From the NCBI GenBank assembly GCA_009697105.1, contig SIAQ01000003.1, positions 49,148 to 113,147 of the forward strand: DNA of 64,000 nucleotides, written 5' to 3'. Every line of letters starts with the position of its first letter. Positions within the stretch are counted from its first letter, which is position 1. Shown here one piece after another: positions 51,510 through 59,619 of the stretch. The DNA comes from Gemmataceae bacterium (GTDB lineage: Bacteria > Planctomycetota > Planctomycetia > Gemmatales > Gemmataceae). The notes beneath the pieces are model-generated. The model searched no databases and was not told where the DNA came from. It saw only the letters and a program-made list of their open reading frames with translations. The translations under genes were made by a program, and so were the position numbers.

Positions 51510-52166
51510 TCATTTCGCGTCCGCTTTCTTTCGCAACGGCAGCTCTTCCCGAATCCGCTTGACGATTCGTTCCACATCCGCGCCTTTGAGTTCGTCCGCG
51601 CCGAATGCGTAATTTCCGACGATCTTCATCCGCTGATAAAAAATAATTGTCACGTCCGCCTTGGGATTGAGGTTGTACTTCGTCGGCCCTTTTTCGGGAA
51701 AGACGCCGATCACGACGTGCTTGTACGGCTTGGCACGCTCGGTGATCCGCTCGACGAGCTTCTCGCGCAATACCGCTTCTTTCACCAGCTCTTCGGTTTT
51801 TTCCTCGTCTGCGTTGTTCGTCGAATCGCGGGCGTCCGGGCTAAGGACGACCACGCCGACGCCGAACCCGCGTTCTTGAAAATCATCCGCGGTCTGCTCC
51901 AGCTGCTTGAGCAACTCGTTGAACACATCATCTTTACCTTCCGCCGGTTCTTTGGCGAAAAGAATGACCGCGGGATTCAAGCCGAATCGGCACACAAAGC
52001 AATGCTGCCTACCTTTCGCACTGCCGTTGACGTTGTAGCATTCAAAAGCCGACGGAATCACGGCACCGGCCTTTGGCCCCGACTGGAGCTTCTCCTCATT
52101 CTGGGCAGGTGAAACCGCCAACGAACCAGCCAAGAGGATGAAAACTGCGAGTTGCATAGTGCGCAT
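51510..52166 (-). CDS. secreted protein of unknown function
   Basis: A protein of 218 residues with a signal peptide (LAVFILLAGSLAVSPAQ). The body has FECYNVNGSAKGRQHCFVCRFGLNPAVILFAKEP, a strand with a CxxC-like pair, and KADVTIIFYQRMKIVGNYAF near the C-terminus; the order of strands and helices suggests a thioredoxin-like fold, which I cannot confirm. The start at 52166 has a perfect ggaggt five to six bases upstream. Confidence 0.8.
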   Translation of the reverse strand: MRTMQLAVFILLAGSLAVSPAQNEEKLQSGPKAGAVIPSAFECYNVNGSAKGRQHCFVCRFGLNPAVILFAKEPAEGKDDVFNELLKQLEQTADDFQERGFGVGVVVLSPDARDSTNNADEEKTEELVKEAVLREKLVERITERAKPYKHVVIGVFPEKGPTKYNLNPKADVTIIFYQRMKIVGNYAFGADELKGADVERIVKRIREELPLRKKADAK

Positions 52167-52247
52167 CGAAAACCTCCGAACCAAGGGCTGTAGTAGTCAG
52201 CATGATCGGTTTTCGCGCGTTCGTCAAGAGGAAGGTCGTATTCTTGT

Positions 52248-52307
52248 ATTCCGCTTGCGGCTTAGCGCTCGGATAATCCGACCCGAGCGCTAAGCCGCAA
52301 GCGGAAT
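52248..52307. repeat. palindromic element, family A copy 5
   Basis: Arms attccgcttgcggcttagcg and complement with a short centre; it lies 29 bp beyond the stop of the broken minus-strand gene at 52337. Confidence 0.92.
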
Positions 52308-52336
52308 TGATGGAAATGTAATCAATCTCACATTGG

Positions 52337-52642
52337 TTAGAGTCGTTCGTTCTGCGGGCGATCCCAGGGTGCTTTTTCGCGGTCGACATCCTCGCGCCAG
52401 CGTTGCATGTCGTACCACATTTTCAGGCCGCCGCCCACGATACTGACGGCAACGACACCTGCGACGATACTCCACAGCGCCGGGCGGTTTTGATCGAGTC
52501 TTTCTCTGCGAGCAACTGCTCGCTGTCGCGTAACGTCTCAGGTCGGCGCGGAGCGTCGCTGCGGTCAGGTTGCACCGGCGGGTGGCGTTAGCGAGCCGAT
52601 GAGTGCTATGGATAGCAGGGCGCCGCCAATGATGATTCTCAT
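52337..52642 (-). pseudogene. small secreted/membrane protein gene with two compensating frameshifts
   Basis: ATG 52642 has a perfect aaggag and opens a signal-peptide-like sequence (MRIIIGGALLSIALIGSLTP) that stops at 52565. The next stretch is coding-like only in another phase (QPDRSDAPRRPETLRDSEQL), and the last part returns to the first phase, with a membrane helix (ALWSIVAGVVAVSIVGGG) and a charged tail ending PWDRPQNERL. The total length of 306 bp is divisible by three, so one base was gained and one lost. It could be a pseudogene or two sequence errors. Confidence 0.6.
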
Positions 52643-52783
52643 GCGGAATCTCCTTTCCGCAAACGTAGGTTATTTTTTTACAGGCGTCAATTCCCTCGCC
52701 GTTTTGCTTCCGCTGCGCCTAGGCAGCGCGTCACGTGTATGCTATAACACCTTCTTCAATCCAACCAATTTTCCGGAGCCGAC

Positions 52784-53683
52784 ATGAAACGCATACCGAT
52801 CGTCATCCTTCTCACACTTCCCGCCCTGCTTTCCGCCGGCGATACCGACAAGCTCTTCGTCGCCAAGCCGCTCACGGCGGCGAAAAGCTTCACGCCTGGC
52901 ATCGAAGGCCCAAACTGCGACAAGGCCGGCAATATTTACGCCGTCAACTTCGCAAAGCAGCAGACAATCGGTAAAACGACACCCGAGGGCAAAACCGAAA
53001 TCTTTGTAACGCTCCCGGGCAAGAGCACGGGCAATGGCATCGTCTTCGATAAACTCGGCTTCCTCTATCTCGCCGACTATGTCGAACACAAAGTCTGGAA
53101 GATCGATATCAAATCCAAAGAAATGAAGGTCTACGCTCACAACCCAAAAATGAACCAGCCCAACGACCTCGCCATCGCACCCGATGGCACGCTTTATGCC
53201 AGCGATCCCAACTGGGGCAACAACACCGGCCAACTTTGGCGCATCGACCGAGACGGCACTACCCATCTCATCGCCGACAAATTGGGCACGACCAACGGCA
53301 TCGAAGTCAGCCCCGACGGCAAAACGCTCTACGTCAACGAATCCGTCCAACGCAACGTCTGGGCCTTCCCCATCAAGTCCGACCGCTCCCTCGGCGAAAA
53401 ACGCCTGCTCAAGCAATTTCCCGATCACGGCTTCGACGGCATGCGCTGCGATGTCGTCGGCAACCTCTACATCACCCGCTATGGCAAAGGAACCGTCGCC
53501 GTGCTTTCGCCAGATGGCGAAATTCTCCGCGAGGTCGATGTGCTGGGTAAACAGCCCAGCAACCTCTGTTTTGGCGGTCCGGATGGCAAGACCGTCTACG
53601 TCACCGAAGTCACTAATACGCGCCTTGTGCAATTCCGCGTCGATCAGCCCGGTCTCGCCTGGCAACGCTGGCAGGAAAAGTGA
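52784..53683 (+). CDS. SMP-30/gluconolactonase-like beta-propeller protein
   Basis: A secreted protein of 299 residues: signal peptide (RIPIVILLTLPALLSAG), then six-bladed propeller repeats of the SMP-30 type, with GIEGPNCDKAGNIYAVN, NGIVFDKLGFLYLADY, QPNDLAIAPDGTLYASDPNW and TNGIEVSPDGKTLYVNE. The Asn/Asp/Glu metal ligands expected of lactonases have plausible counterparts (Glu in GIEGP, Asn in GTTNG, Asp near residue 225). Sugar-lactone hydrolysis is the likely role, unproven. A single gene. Confidence 0.88.
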   Translation: MKRIPIVILLTLPALLSAGDTDKLFVAKPLTAAKSFTPGIEGPNCDKAGNIYAVNFAKQQTIGKTTPEGKTEIFVTLPGKSTGNGIVFDKLGFLYLADYVEHKVWKIDIKSKEMKVYAHNPKMNQPNDLAIAPDGTLYASDPNWGNNTGQLWRIDRDGTTHLIADKLGTTNGIEVSPDGKTLYVNESVQRNVWAFPIKSDRSLGEKRLLKQFPDHGFDGMRCDVVGNLYITRYGKGTVAVLSPDGEILREVDVLGKQPSNLCFGGPDGKTVYVTEVTNTRLVQFRVDQPGLAWQRWQEK

Positions 53684-53720
53684 GTCGTGCAGCCGCTCTC
53701 TGCATCACGGAGATGTGATG

Positions 53721-53778
53721 AACCGTAAGGCGCAAGCGACGGGTTGGAAAATACCGTCGCTTGCGTTCTCGGCTCGTA
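53721..53778. repeat. palindromic element, family E copy 5
   Basis: Arms aaccgtaaggcgcaagcgac and gtcgcttgcgttctcggctc, 37 bp after the SMP-30 stop. It falls inside the open frame of the truncated minus-strand gene that begins at 54088. Confidence 0.82.
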
Positions 53779-53789
53779 ATTTTGTCTTT

Positions 53790-54088
53790 GTATCACCGAC
53801 CCGTCGCCGACATTCAGTATGAGGTAGGACTTCAGTGGATCGGCTTTGCCGACCTTGGCGAATGCCGTTTCAAATGTGGAGACGAGGTTGCGTGCATCCT
53901 CGGCGACTTTGATGCCGAATGGTGGACATTTGATGCTGCCGTCGTTCTTGACGTGCCTGCCGACATCCAGATCGCCGATCGTCACGACATGGACGGTTGG
54001 CTTGTTCGCTGGGTTTCCGTACACCGTTGGGACTGTCACAGTCACCGCGAGCGAGAACAAAGCGACGCAAGAAAACAGAAGCAAACAT
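53790..54088 (-). pseudogene. truncated secreted protein gene
   Basis: Behind a good ribosome site (aaggag, seven bases), ATG 54088 is out of phase with a clear signal peptide (LLLFSCVALFSLAVTVTVPT) that begins at a TTG at 54084. That phase continues as KPTVHVVTIGDLDVGRHVKN...KVAEDARNLVSTFETAFAKV and then runs into palindrome E5. It either starts at TTG or has one extra T after the ATG. The sequence faintly resembles the start of the caspase-like domains of planctomycetes; I am not sure. The rest of the 53684-54178 spacer is empty. Confidence 0.5.
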
Positions 54089-54178
54089 GGTGAAACTCCT
54101 TCAAGCAGGTTAAGTGTGTGTCGTAAACTTCACATACTTAACGCAGCCGAAGGAGTTTGTGACAAAAGGTCCGCAGAT

Positions 54179-56278
54179 TTATTTCTGCGACGCTCCGATC
54201 AATTCTTTGAAATGCCCTTCGAGATCGCGGTTTTGTGCCTTGGCAGCGGCGGCGAGACCGTCCTGAGCGAACTTCAGCGCTTGCGGCTTCTGCCGGGACG
54301 ACAGCATCGTCTCGGCAGCGGTGACGCGGAATTTCAGTTCGGTCGGAACGCGCTCGATCAGCCGGGTGAACACGTCCTGAGCTTGATCGAATTCGCCGCG
54401 TTTGGCATGCAGCTGGCCTCGGCGCAGTTCGTACTCGTTGCGCCGTTTGCCTTCGTTGTTTTTGCAATCATCGGCTTCGCCGGCGTTGAGGCAATCGAGT
54501 GCGCCATCCAGATTGCCTTCCGTCTGTTTCTGCGCGATCAGCATTTGGTGAAGCGGAAAGCGCTCGGGCCGTTCGGCATACACGGGCCGTTCGACGAGGG
54601 CGGCGGCGAACTTGCCGGCGATCTCGCGTGCATCGAGCTTCATGGCGGTGGTCCAGGCCAGATCGAGTTCGACTGAACTGAGCGTGTCGATGCCGAGCGC
54701 CGCCAATTCCGCCGCACCGAGTGCAGCAATGTCCGGCTTACTCGCGCTGATCGCTGCTGCCGCCGGTGCAGCAATGGCTTCGTCGAGTCCGAGCTTTCGG
54801 CTCAGGCGAGCAAAGTCGTAAGGCTTGGCCCGCAGGTCGCCGCATTCGCTGTGAAACTGCACGACACCGCGGAGTTTTTTGCGTAGCGACGGGCTGCCGC
54901 CGGCATCCAAGGGAGACACGCCGCTGAGGCTCTTCAAGGGCCGTTGGATCCATTCGGTTTCATAGAAATTCTCGAATCCCAGGCGGATCCGCTCGCCTGC
55001 TTCCTGCTCGGACGGCGCACGCACGGGAATCGTCATGCCCTGGCCCATGACATCAAAGAACTTGGCCGGCCCACGCATCGGCGTCGGCTGAATGACCAAG
55101 GCACCAAGCTTGGCGACGACACCGCGAAAAATGCCATCGACGGCGTCATGGTTCAGGCTCCAGATGCGGATGGCTTGCCCCGCGACCATGAATTGGGCCA
55201 CGATACGTAGATTCCGCTTGGCTTCTAGTTCCGGCGTCAGCGCGGGCGGCGGCTCTTCCAGCAACATCGCCACGAGCAGACCTTGCTCCTGATCGACTTG
55301 CGGTGCGAACAAACGCCCTTGCTTCTCCCAATCCTGCACGATTTGCAGGAATGGTGACGGATCATTCATCCCGAATTGCACCGAATGTTCGAGTATATCC
55401 GCCTGTTCGTCCATGCCCTGGCCGAACCGCAATACTTCGGCGAGCGCCCAGGCCTGGCCCGCCGCAGACTCATCGGATTCGGTCGTGACATATCGGTCAA
55501 GCGCTTCGAGCGCCGCCGCGTTGTTGCCTAGCCAGGCCTGAATAATCGCGTAGTTATACGCCGCCGCCGGTTCGACGGGATCGGCCTTGGCGAGCGGCTC
55601 AAACGCCCTTGCCGCGTCGGCGAGTTTCCCGGTGCCGGCGGCTTTCAACGCCGCGTCCCATTTGCCGCGGAGTTCCGCGGATGCTGCCGCACTCGGCGCC
55701 AGGAATGCGTACTTCGCTTTCGCGCTGGCGGGCAGATTCGTATTCTCCGGCCCGTAGGTCGAGTTCAGCGCATTGCGATATTCCGGCACCTCGGGCGTAA
55801 ACCGCACGGCCAATTCCAGCGCCGCATGCGCCGCGATGGGCCGATTCATCTTCATTTCGCAATTGAATATCTGCGCATAAAGCTCGCCGAGCACATCGGT
55901 GACGGCAATGTCATAATGCTCTGCCGCCTTGCGCAACAAGAGCAAACTGCCGGCGAGTTCGCCTTCTTGCAGCCGCATATTCGCTTTGAGGTAGTAGCCG
56001 AACGGATAAGTCGGGAATAGCTCAAACGCCTTGTCGAGCGCCGCCTCGGCTTCCTCGGGCTTGCCCGTGTTGTAGAGCAGCATCGCCTTGCGGCCCCACA
56101 CTTCGTGGTTCGTCGGATGCTGCGCGATGACGGCGTCGAGCGCACGCATGGCGGCTTCGTGCTGGCCTTGGCTTTCCAGCTCAAAGACGCTCTGGAGTTG
56201 TTGATGCACCGGCTGGCAGCACCACTTGAATTTCTTGCCGCTACCGCAAATGCACGAAGCGTAGGGATCATAATTCAT
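54179..56278 (-). CDS. SEC-C motif and TPR-repeat protein
   Basis: A cytosolic protein of 699 residues. The N-terminus has a SEC-C zinc motif (CICGSGKKFKWCC, residues about 8-20), known from SecA and from proteins binding nucleic acid or ribosomes. Then come TPR repeats (about 30-330; HPTNHEVWGRKAMLLYNTGK, FELFPTYPFGYYLKAN), a less clear central region, and a last set of TPR-like helices near the end. Function unknown; TPRs suggest protein partners. The start at 56278 (MNYDPYASC) places the zinc motif correctly; the ATG at 56311 upstream is less likely. Confidence 0.85.
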   Translation of the reverse strand: MNYDPYASCICGSGKKFKWCCQPVHQQLQSVFELESQGQHEAAMRALDAVIAQHPTNHEVWGRKAMLLYNTGKPEEAEAALDKAFELFPTYPFGYYLKANMRLQEGELAGSLLLLRKAAEHYDIAVTDVLGELYAQIFNCEMKMNRPIAAHAALELAVRFTPEVPEYRNALNSTYGPENTNLPASAKAKYAFLAPSAAASAELRGKWDAALKAAGTGKLADAARAFEPLAKADPVEPAAAYNYAIIQAWLGNNAAALEALDRYVTTESDESAAGQAWALAEVLRFGQGMDEQADILEHSVQFGMNDPSPFLQIVQDWEKQGRLFAPQVDQEQGLLVAMLLEEPPPALTPELEAKRNLRIVAQFMVAGQAIRIWSLNHDAVDGIFRGVVAKLGALVIQPTPMRGPAKFFDVMGQGMTIPVRAPSEQEAGERIRLGFENFYETEWIQRPLKSLSGVSPLDAGGSPSLRKKLRGVVQFHSECGDLRAKPYDFARLSRKLGLDEAIAAPAAAAISASKPDIAALGAAELAALGIDTLSSVELDLAWTTAMKLDAREIAGKFAAALVERPVYAERPERFPLHQMLIAQKQTEGNLDGALDCLNAGEADDCKNNEGKRRNEYELRRGQLHAKRGEFDQAQDVFTRLIERVPTELKFRVTAAETMLSSRQKPQALKFAQDGLAAAAKAQNRDLEGHFKELIGASQK

Positions 56279-56377
56279 GGCGTGAATCTTCTTTTCGTAT
56301 TGACCGATCAAGAGAGCGAAAAACGTATTGTATTAACATATGAAGCAGGTTGGTTGCGGTGCGACACGATGCCAATT

Positions 56378-56460
56378 CGTTTAGCCGTTCGCCTTTGTCG
56401 AGCGCGAACCCGTGGCGTAAACCGCGCACGTCGCGCTCGCCGAAGGCGAGCGGCTAAACG
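56378..56460. repeat. palindromic element, family B copy 5
   Basis: Two facing hairpins (cgtttagccgttcgcctttg... and ...ccgaaggcgagcggctaaac) ending 5 bp beyond the stop codon of the minus-strand symporter gene. The left unit has two mismatches. Confidence 0.9.
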
Positions 56461-56465
56461 ATGAT

Positions 56466-57422
56466 TCATGATTGCTCGCGCCGCAGTCTTTTCGCAATAA
56501 TCGTGTCCAAGATCAACTGCCCGACGTGATAGCTGACCATCGGCACGATAGCATACGGAAACGCCGATTGATAGTACTGATCGTACAACGCCAGCGAAAT
56601 CTGGATCGTCTTCTGACTCGCCGAAAACGCCACGGCGATCCGCCGAGCGCGATCGAAGCCCATCCAGCGACACGTTACAAAACTTACGCCGATTGCGATC
56701 AGATGCAGCACCACGGCACACACCACGCTTGCAGTGACGATCCATGGTAGGCCGACCGCGTCGCCTTCGTGCAGCCGCACGCCAACGGTGGCGCTCGCAC
56801 GCAGCAGGATCAGGAGCACGAGACATTGCGATACGACGCCAATCGCCGTGCGGTATTTGTCCGCGAATCTTGCGCAAAGTGGCACGAGGCGCAAGGCCTG
56901 GCCACCCAGCACGGGAAGCACGAGGATCAGCACGAGGTCCATCATCAACGGCCCGACCGCGAGAGGCACGGCGGTTCCCGTCAAACCCGTGAGCCAAAAG
57001 CTGGTGAGGAGCCAACCGAGTAGGATCGTGCCGACGACTGCGAGCAAAGCCGTCGCTTCGTTGCCGCCCGCCATCCGCGTCCAGATCACCGCCGCCGAGA
57101 GCGTGCACGGTACGCACGCAATTAGCAGCAGACCAATCTCGACATTCGCGTCACCGGACATCTGGCCCAATCCCCACGCCGCCAGCGGGAGCAACGTGTA
57201 GCTAAGAAACACCGCCCACGCTGCCGCATACGGACGCCGCAGCTCGACGACAAAAGAGCCGGTGGACATCGTCCAGGCGACGAGAAACAGCGACGTCGCG
57301 ATATTGCTACGCGGCTCCCAATACTGCGTGACAAGCTGAAATGGCCGCGGAAACAGCAACGAACCCGCAAAGCCCAGCGCGAGCGTGACGATGAACCACT
57401 GCTTGACGAGAAATTGCCGCAT
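56466..57422 (-). CDS. bile acid:sodium symporter family protein
   Basis: A membrane protein of 318 residues with about nine or ten hydrophobic segments, resembling the SBF (bile-acid:Na+ symporter, ArsB-ACR3-like) family. The C-terminal half has RIAVAFSASQKTIQISLALY, close to the family's SKTVALGIPL segment, and the N-terminal half has LPLAAWGLGQMSG and a helix with TLSAAVIWTRMAGGN. The true cargo is unknown. ATG 57422; no operon partner. Confidence 0.87.
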   Translation of the reverse strand: MRQFLVKQWFIVTLALGFAGSLLFPRPFQLVTQYWEPRSNIATSLFLVAWTMSTGSFVVELRRPYAAAWAVFLSYTLLPLAAWGLGQMSGDANVEIGLLLIACVPCTLSAAVIWTRMAGGNEATALLAVVGTILLGWLLTSFWLTGLTGTAVPLAVGPLMMDLVLILVLPVLGGQALRLVPLCARFADKYRTAIGVVSQCLVLLILLRASATVGVRLHEGDAVGLPWIVTASVVCAVVLHLIAIGVSFVTCRWMGFDRARRIAVAFSASQKTIQISLALYDQYYQSAFPYAIVPMVSYHVGQLILDTIIAKRLRREQS

Positions 57423-57493
57423 GAGATGAGGATATGCAGAGGGGGCGAGGGTGGCGCTGGCATGATCGACCGCGATGTTTCCGATCCATTTGC

Positions 57494-57985
57494 TTAGTCA
57501 CCTGTTACATCACTTTCTGCCGAGCCCTCCACCTCAAGATTCTGTTGACGCCATATTGCATGAATTCCACGACCCAACAGAGTAGCAAGTGACAAGAAGT
57601 AACCGACCGGAATTGCAAGTGTCACGATAGGAGGGCCGCATTGTTTCATTCGGCCTTTCTTCTGACGGTTTTCCATCATCATTTCGATCGATACCTCCAT
57701 ATCGGTGACGAACGCCAACGCGATAGTGACCGTCGTTAGCAAAACAACAAAGAGAAGGCAGAACAATATCCCATCGTAGGTACGAACAAGGTACAACGAA
57801 ACTGCGATGAAGAAAAAAGGGCCCAGAAGGACGATCAGAAAACCCAACGCTTCAACCGAGAAAAATGTCTCGCCATTATGTGCAGCGTGGAATACGTAGC
57901 GAAAAATCATCGTGCCGATCGCGGCTACACCCGCAAGGCAAATCGCTGAGTGCAAGCAGAGGAGAACTTTTGAAGGCGTGTTCAT
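57494..57985 (-). CDS. membrane protein of unknown function
   Basis: A protein of 163 residues with four hydrophobic segments (KVLLCLHSAICLAGVAAI, ALGFLIVLLGPFFFIAVSLYL, ILFCLLFVVLLTTVTIALAF, IVTLAIPVGYFLSLATLL) and an intervening basic loop MMENRQKKGRMKQ. I recognise no family. ATG 57985 (MNTPSKVLLC) is preferred to 58018. Its base composition is a little more AT-rich than its neighbours. Confidence 0.65.
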   Translation of the reverse strand: MNTPSKVLLCLHSAICLAGVAAIGTMIFRYVFHAAHNGETFFSVEALGFLIVLLGPFFFIAVSLYLVRTYDGILFCLLFVVLLTTVTIALAFVTDMEVSIEMMMENRQKKGRMKQCGPPIVTLAIPVGYFLSLATLLGRGIHAIWRQQNLEVEGSAESDVTGD

Positions 57986-58071
57986 TACTTTATCAAAGCA
58001 AAAAGTTCGGGCGATCACCGCGAGCAGATCGTGATTGGTCTTTGCTCATTTAGGATGCTTGATGCCCAATT

Positions 58072-59619
58072 TTATTCCCCGCCCGCCAAACTTTTCATCG
58101 CCACCGGGAAGATCGGTGAGCGCACCGATCCCGCGTCCCAGCCGAACAGAAACTCGGTCGCGCAACCGCAGATTCGGCCCTGGCAGGGGCCCATGCCGAT
58201 GCGTGTGTGCAGCTTGGCCGTGCGGATGTCGGGTTGTGTCCGCAGTTGCTCGAACGTCACATCCTCGCAGCGGCAGACGATAGTTTTCGCATCGGGTAGT
58301 TGTCGCAATTCATCGCGCAGGGCAAAGGTATCCGCAAGGCGAGCGACGAAACCGAAAGCCTTCGTTCGCCGACGCTGCAACGCCGCAGCAAGATCGAATC
58401 GGCCCGCGACGACATGGCCGGCGATCTCGCCTTCGAGCAGGGCTTTGTCCAGGCCGCCGATGCCTGTCAATTCGCCAATCGCGAATACGTTCGGCACGCT
58501 CGTGCGCTGGTCGGCATCGACGCACACGAAGCCGTGCTCGATGGCACAACCGAGCAAGCGAGGCAACTCGGTGTTGGCGACCAGGCCGAACCCGCAGGCG
58601 AGCGCGTCGCACGGTTCGGTCCAGCGGCGCGAGCCGTCGGTGAGTGTCGCGCTTTGCAGGCGGCTATCGCCGTCGGCGCGGGTCGGCCAACAGTTTGGCC
58701 GAAACGGAATGCCGCGCAATCGCCAGGCGAAACCCGCGGCCTCCACGATCTTCATCGGCTCGCGCAACAGCAGGTCGCCGGCGAATCGCGCGAGCTTGAC
58801 TCGTGATGTTTGCTCCGCAATGAACCGAATGTTCGCGCCGCGGCTTCGCAGGTAATCAGCAACGGCGAGCAGCAGCGGCCCCGTGCCGGCGACGATCACC
58901 CGCTGCCCCGCGATCGGCATGCCGGCCTTCACCAGTGCTTGCAATCCGCCCGCGCCGAACACGCCGGGCAGCGTCCAACCGGGAAACGGCACGAACCGCT
59001 CCCGCGCACCACAGGCGAGCACGATCTGATCGGCTCGAATCCGCATCGGCCCTGTCGGCGTTTCCGCGAGCAGCACACCGGGCTTTGGTGAGGCGAAGAC
59101 GCTGGCCGACGCGATCCATTCGGCGGACGATCGCGAAAGCCGATCGCGCCAGTCGGCTGCGAATCGCCCCAATGGTTTCGCGTGGTCATGGCGCCAAATC
59201 TGCCCGCCGATGTGCGGATCGTCGGAAAGGACGGCGACGCGCTGGCCCGCTTGTGCCGCCGTCACCGCCGTCGCAATACCCGCTGGGCCTGCGCCGATTA
59301 CGAGGACATCGTAGGCCTTATTAACGATTTGTTCTGACAGATATTGTTCGTATTCCCGCGGATACGAGTCAGTGCCGCGCGTTGCGACCACCATGCCGTC
59401 GCTCGTGGGAATCTGGCACGACCGCTGATGCGCTTCGCCATCGATCGTCACTCGGCACTCGAAACAGACGCCCATGCCGCACAGTGGCCCGCGAGCTTCG
59501 CCCGTCACGGAAACGCGCGTCGCCACACCGGGCGAGGCAAGCAACACCGCCGCGACGGTGCAATGTTCGGGTGCGTTGACCTGCTCGTCATTCACCGTCA
59601 GTGCAATGCGTTTATCCAT
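58072..59619 (-). CDS. FAD/NAD-dependent oxidoreductase fused to N-terminal 2Fe-2S domain
   Basis: A protein of 515 residues. Residues 1-85 form a ferredoxin-like 2Fe-2S domain with Cys47, Cys52, Cys55 and Cys68; then a pyridine-nucleotide oxidoreductase (IGAGPAGIATAVTAAQAG, about 108) with a second motif GTGPLLLA; the C-terminus has a BFD-like Cys cluster (CRCEDVTF and CQGRICGC). In hydroxyproline and related amine oxidases the ferredoxin and FAD chains are separate subunits (HcnA/HcnB-like). The start codon overlaps the preceding gene by eight bases and has ggaggt upstream. With its neighbours, a fused subunit of D-hydroxyproline dehydrogenase is likely. Confidence 0.88.
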   Translation of the reverse strand: MDKRIALTVNDEQVNAPEHCTVAAVLLASPGVATRVSVTGEARGPLCGMGVCFECRVTIDGEAHQRSCQIPTSDGMVVATRGTDSYPREYEQYLSEQIVNKAYDVLVIGAGPAGIATAVTAAQAGQRVAVLSDDPHIGGQIWRHDHAKPLGRFAADWRDRLSRSSAEWIASASVFASPKPGVLLAETPTGPMRIRADQIVLACGARERFVPFPGWTLPGVFGAGGLQALVKAGMPIAGQRVIVAGTGPLLLAVADYLRSRGANIRFIAEQTSRVKLARFAGDLLLREPMKIVEAAGFAWRLRGIPFRPNCWPTRADGDSRLQSATLTDGSRRWTEPCDALACGFGLVANTELPRLLGCAIEHGFVCVDADQRTSVPNVFAIGELTGIGGLDKALLEGEIAGHVVAGRFDLAAALQRRRTKAFGFVARLADTFALRDELRQLPDAKTIVCRCEDVTFEQLRTQPDIRTAKLHTRIGMGPCQGRICGCATEFLFGWDAGSVRSPIFPVAMKSLAGGE

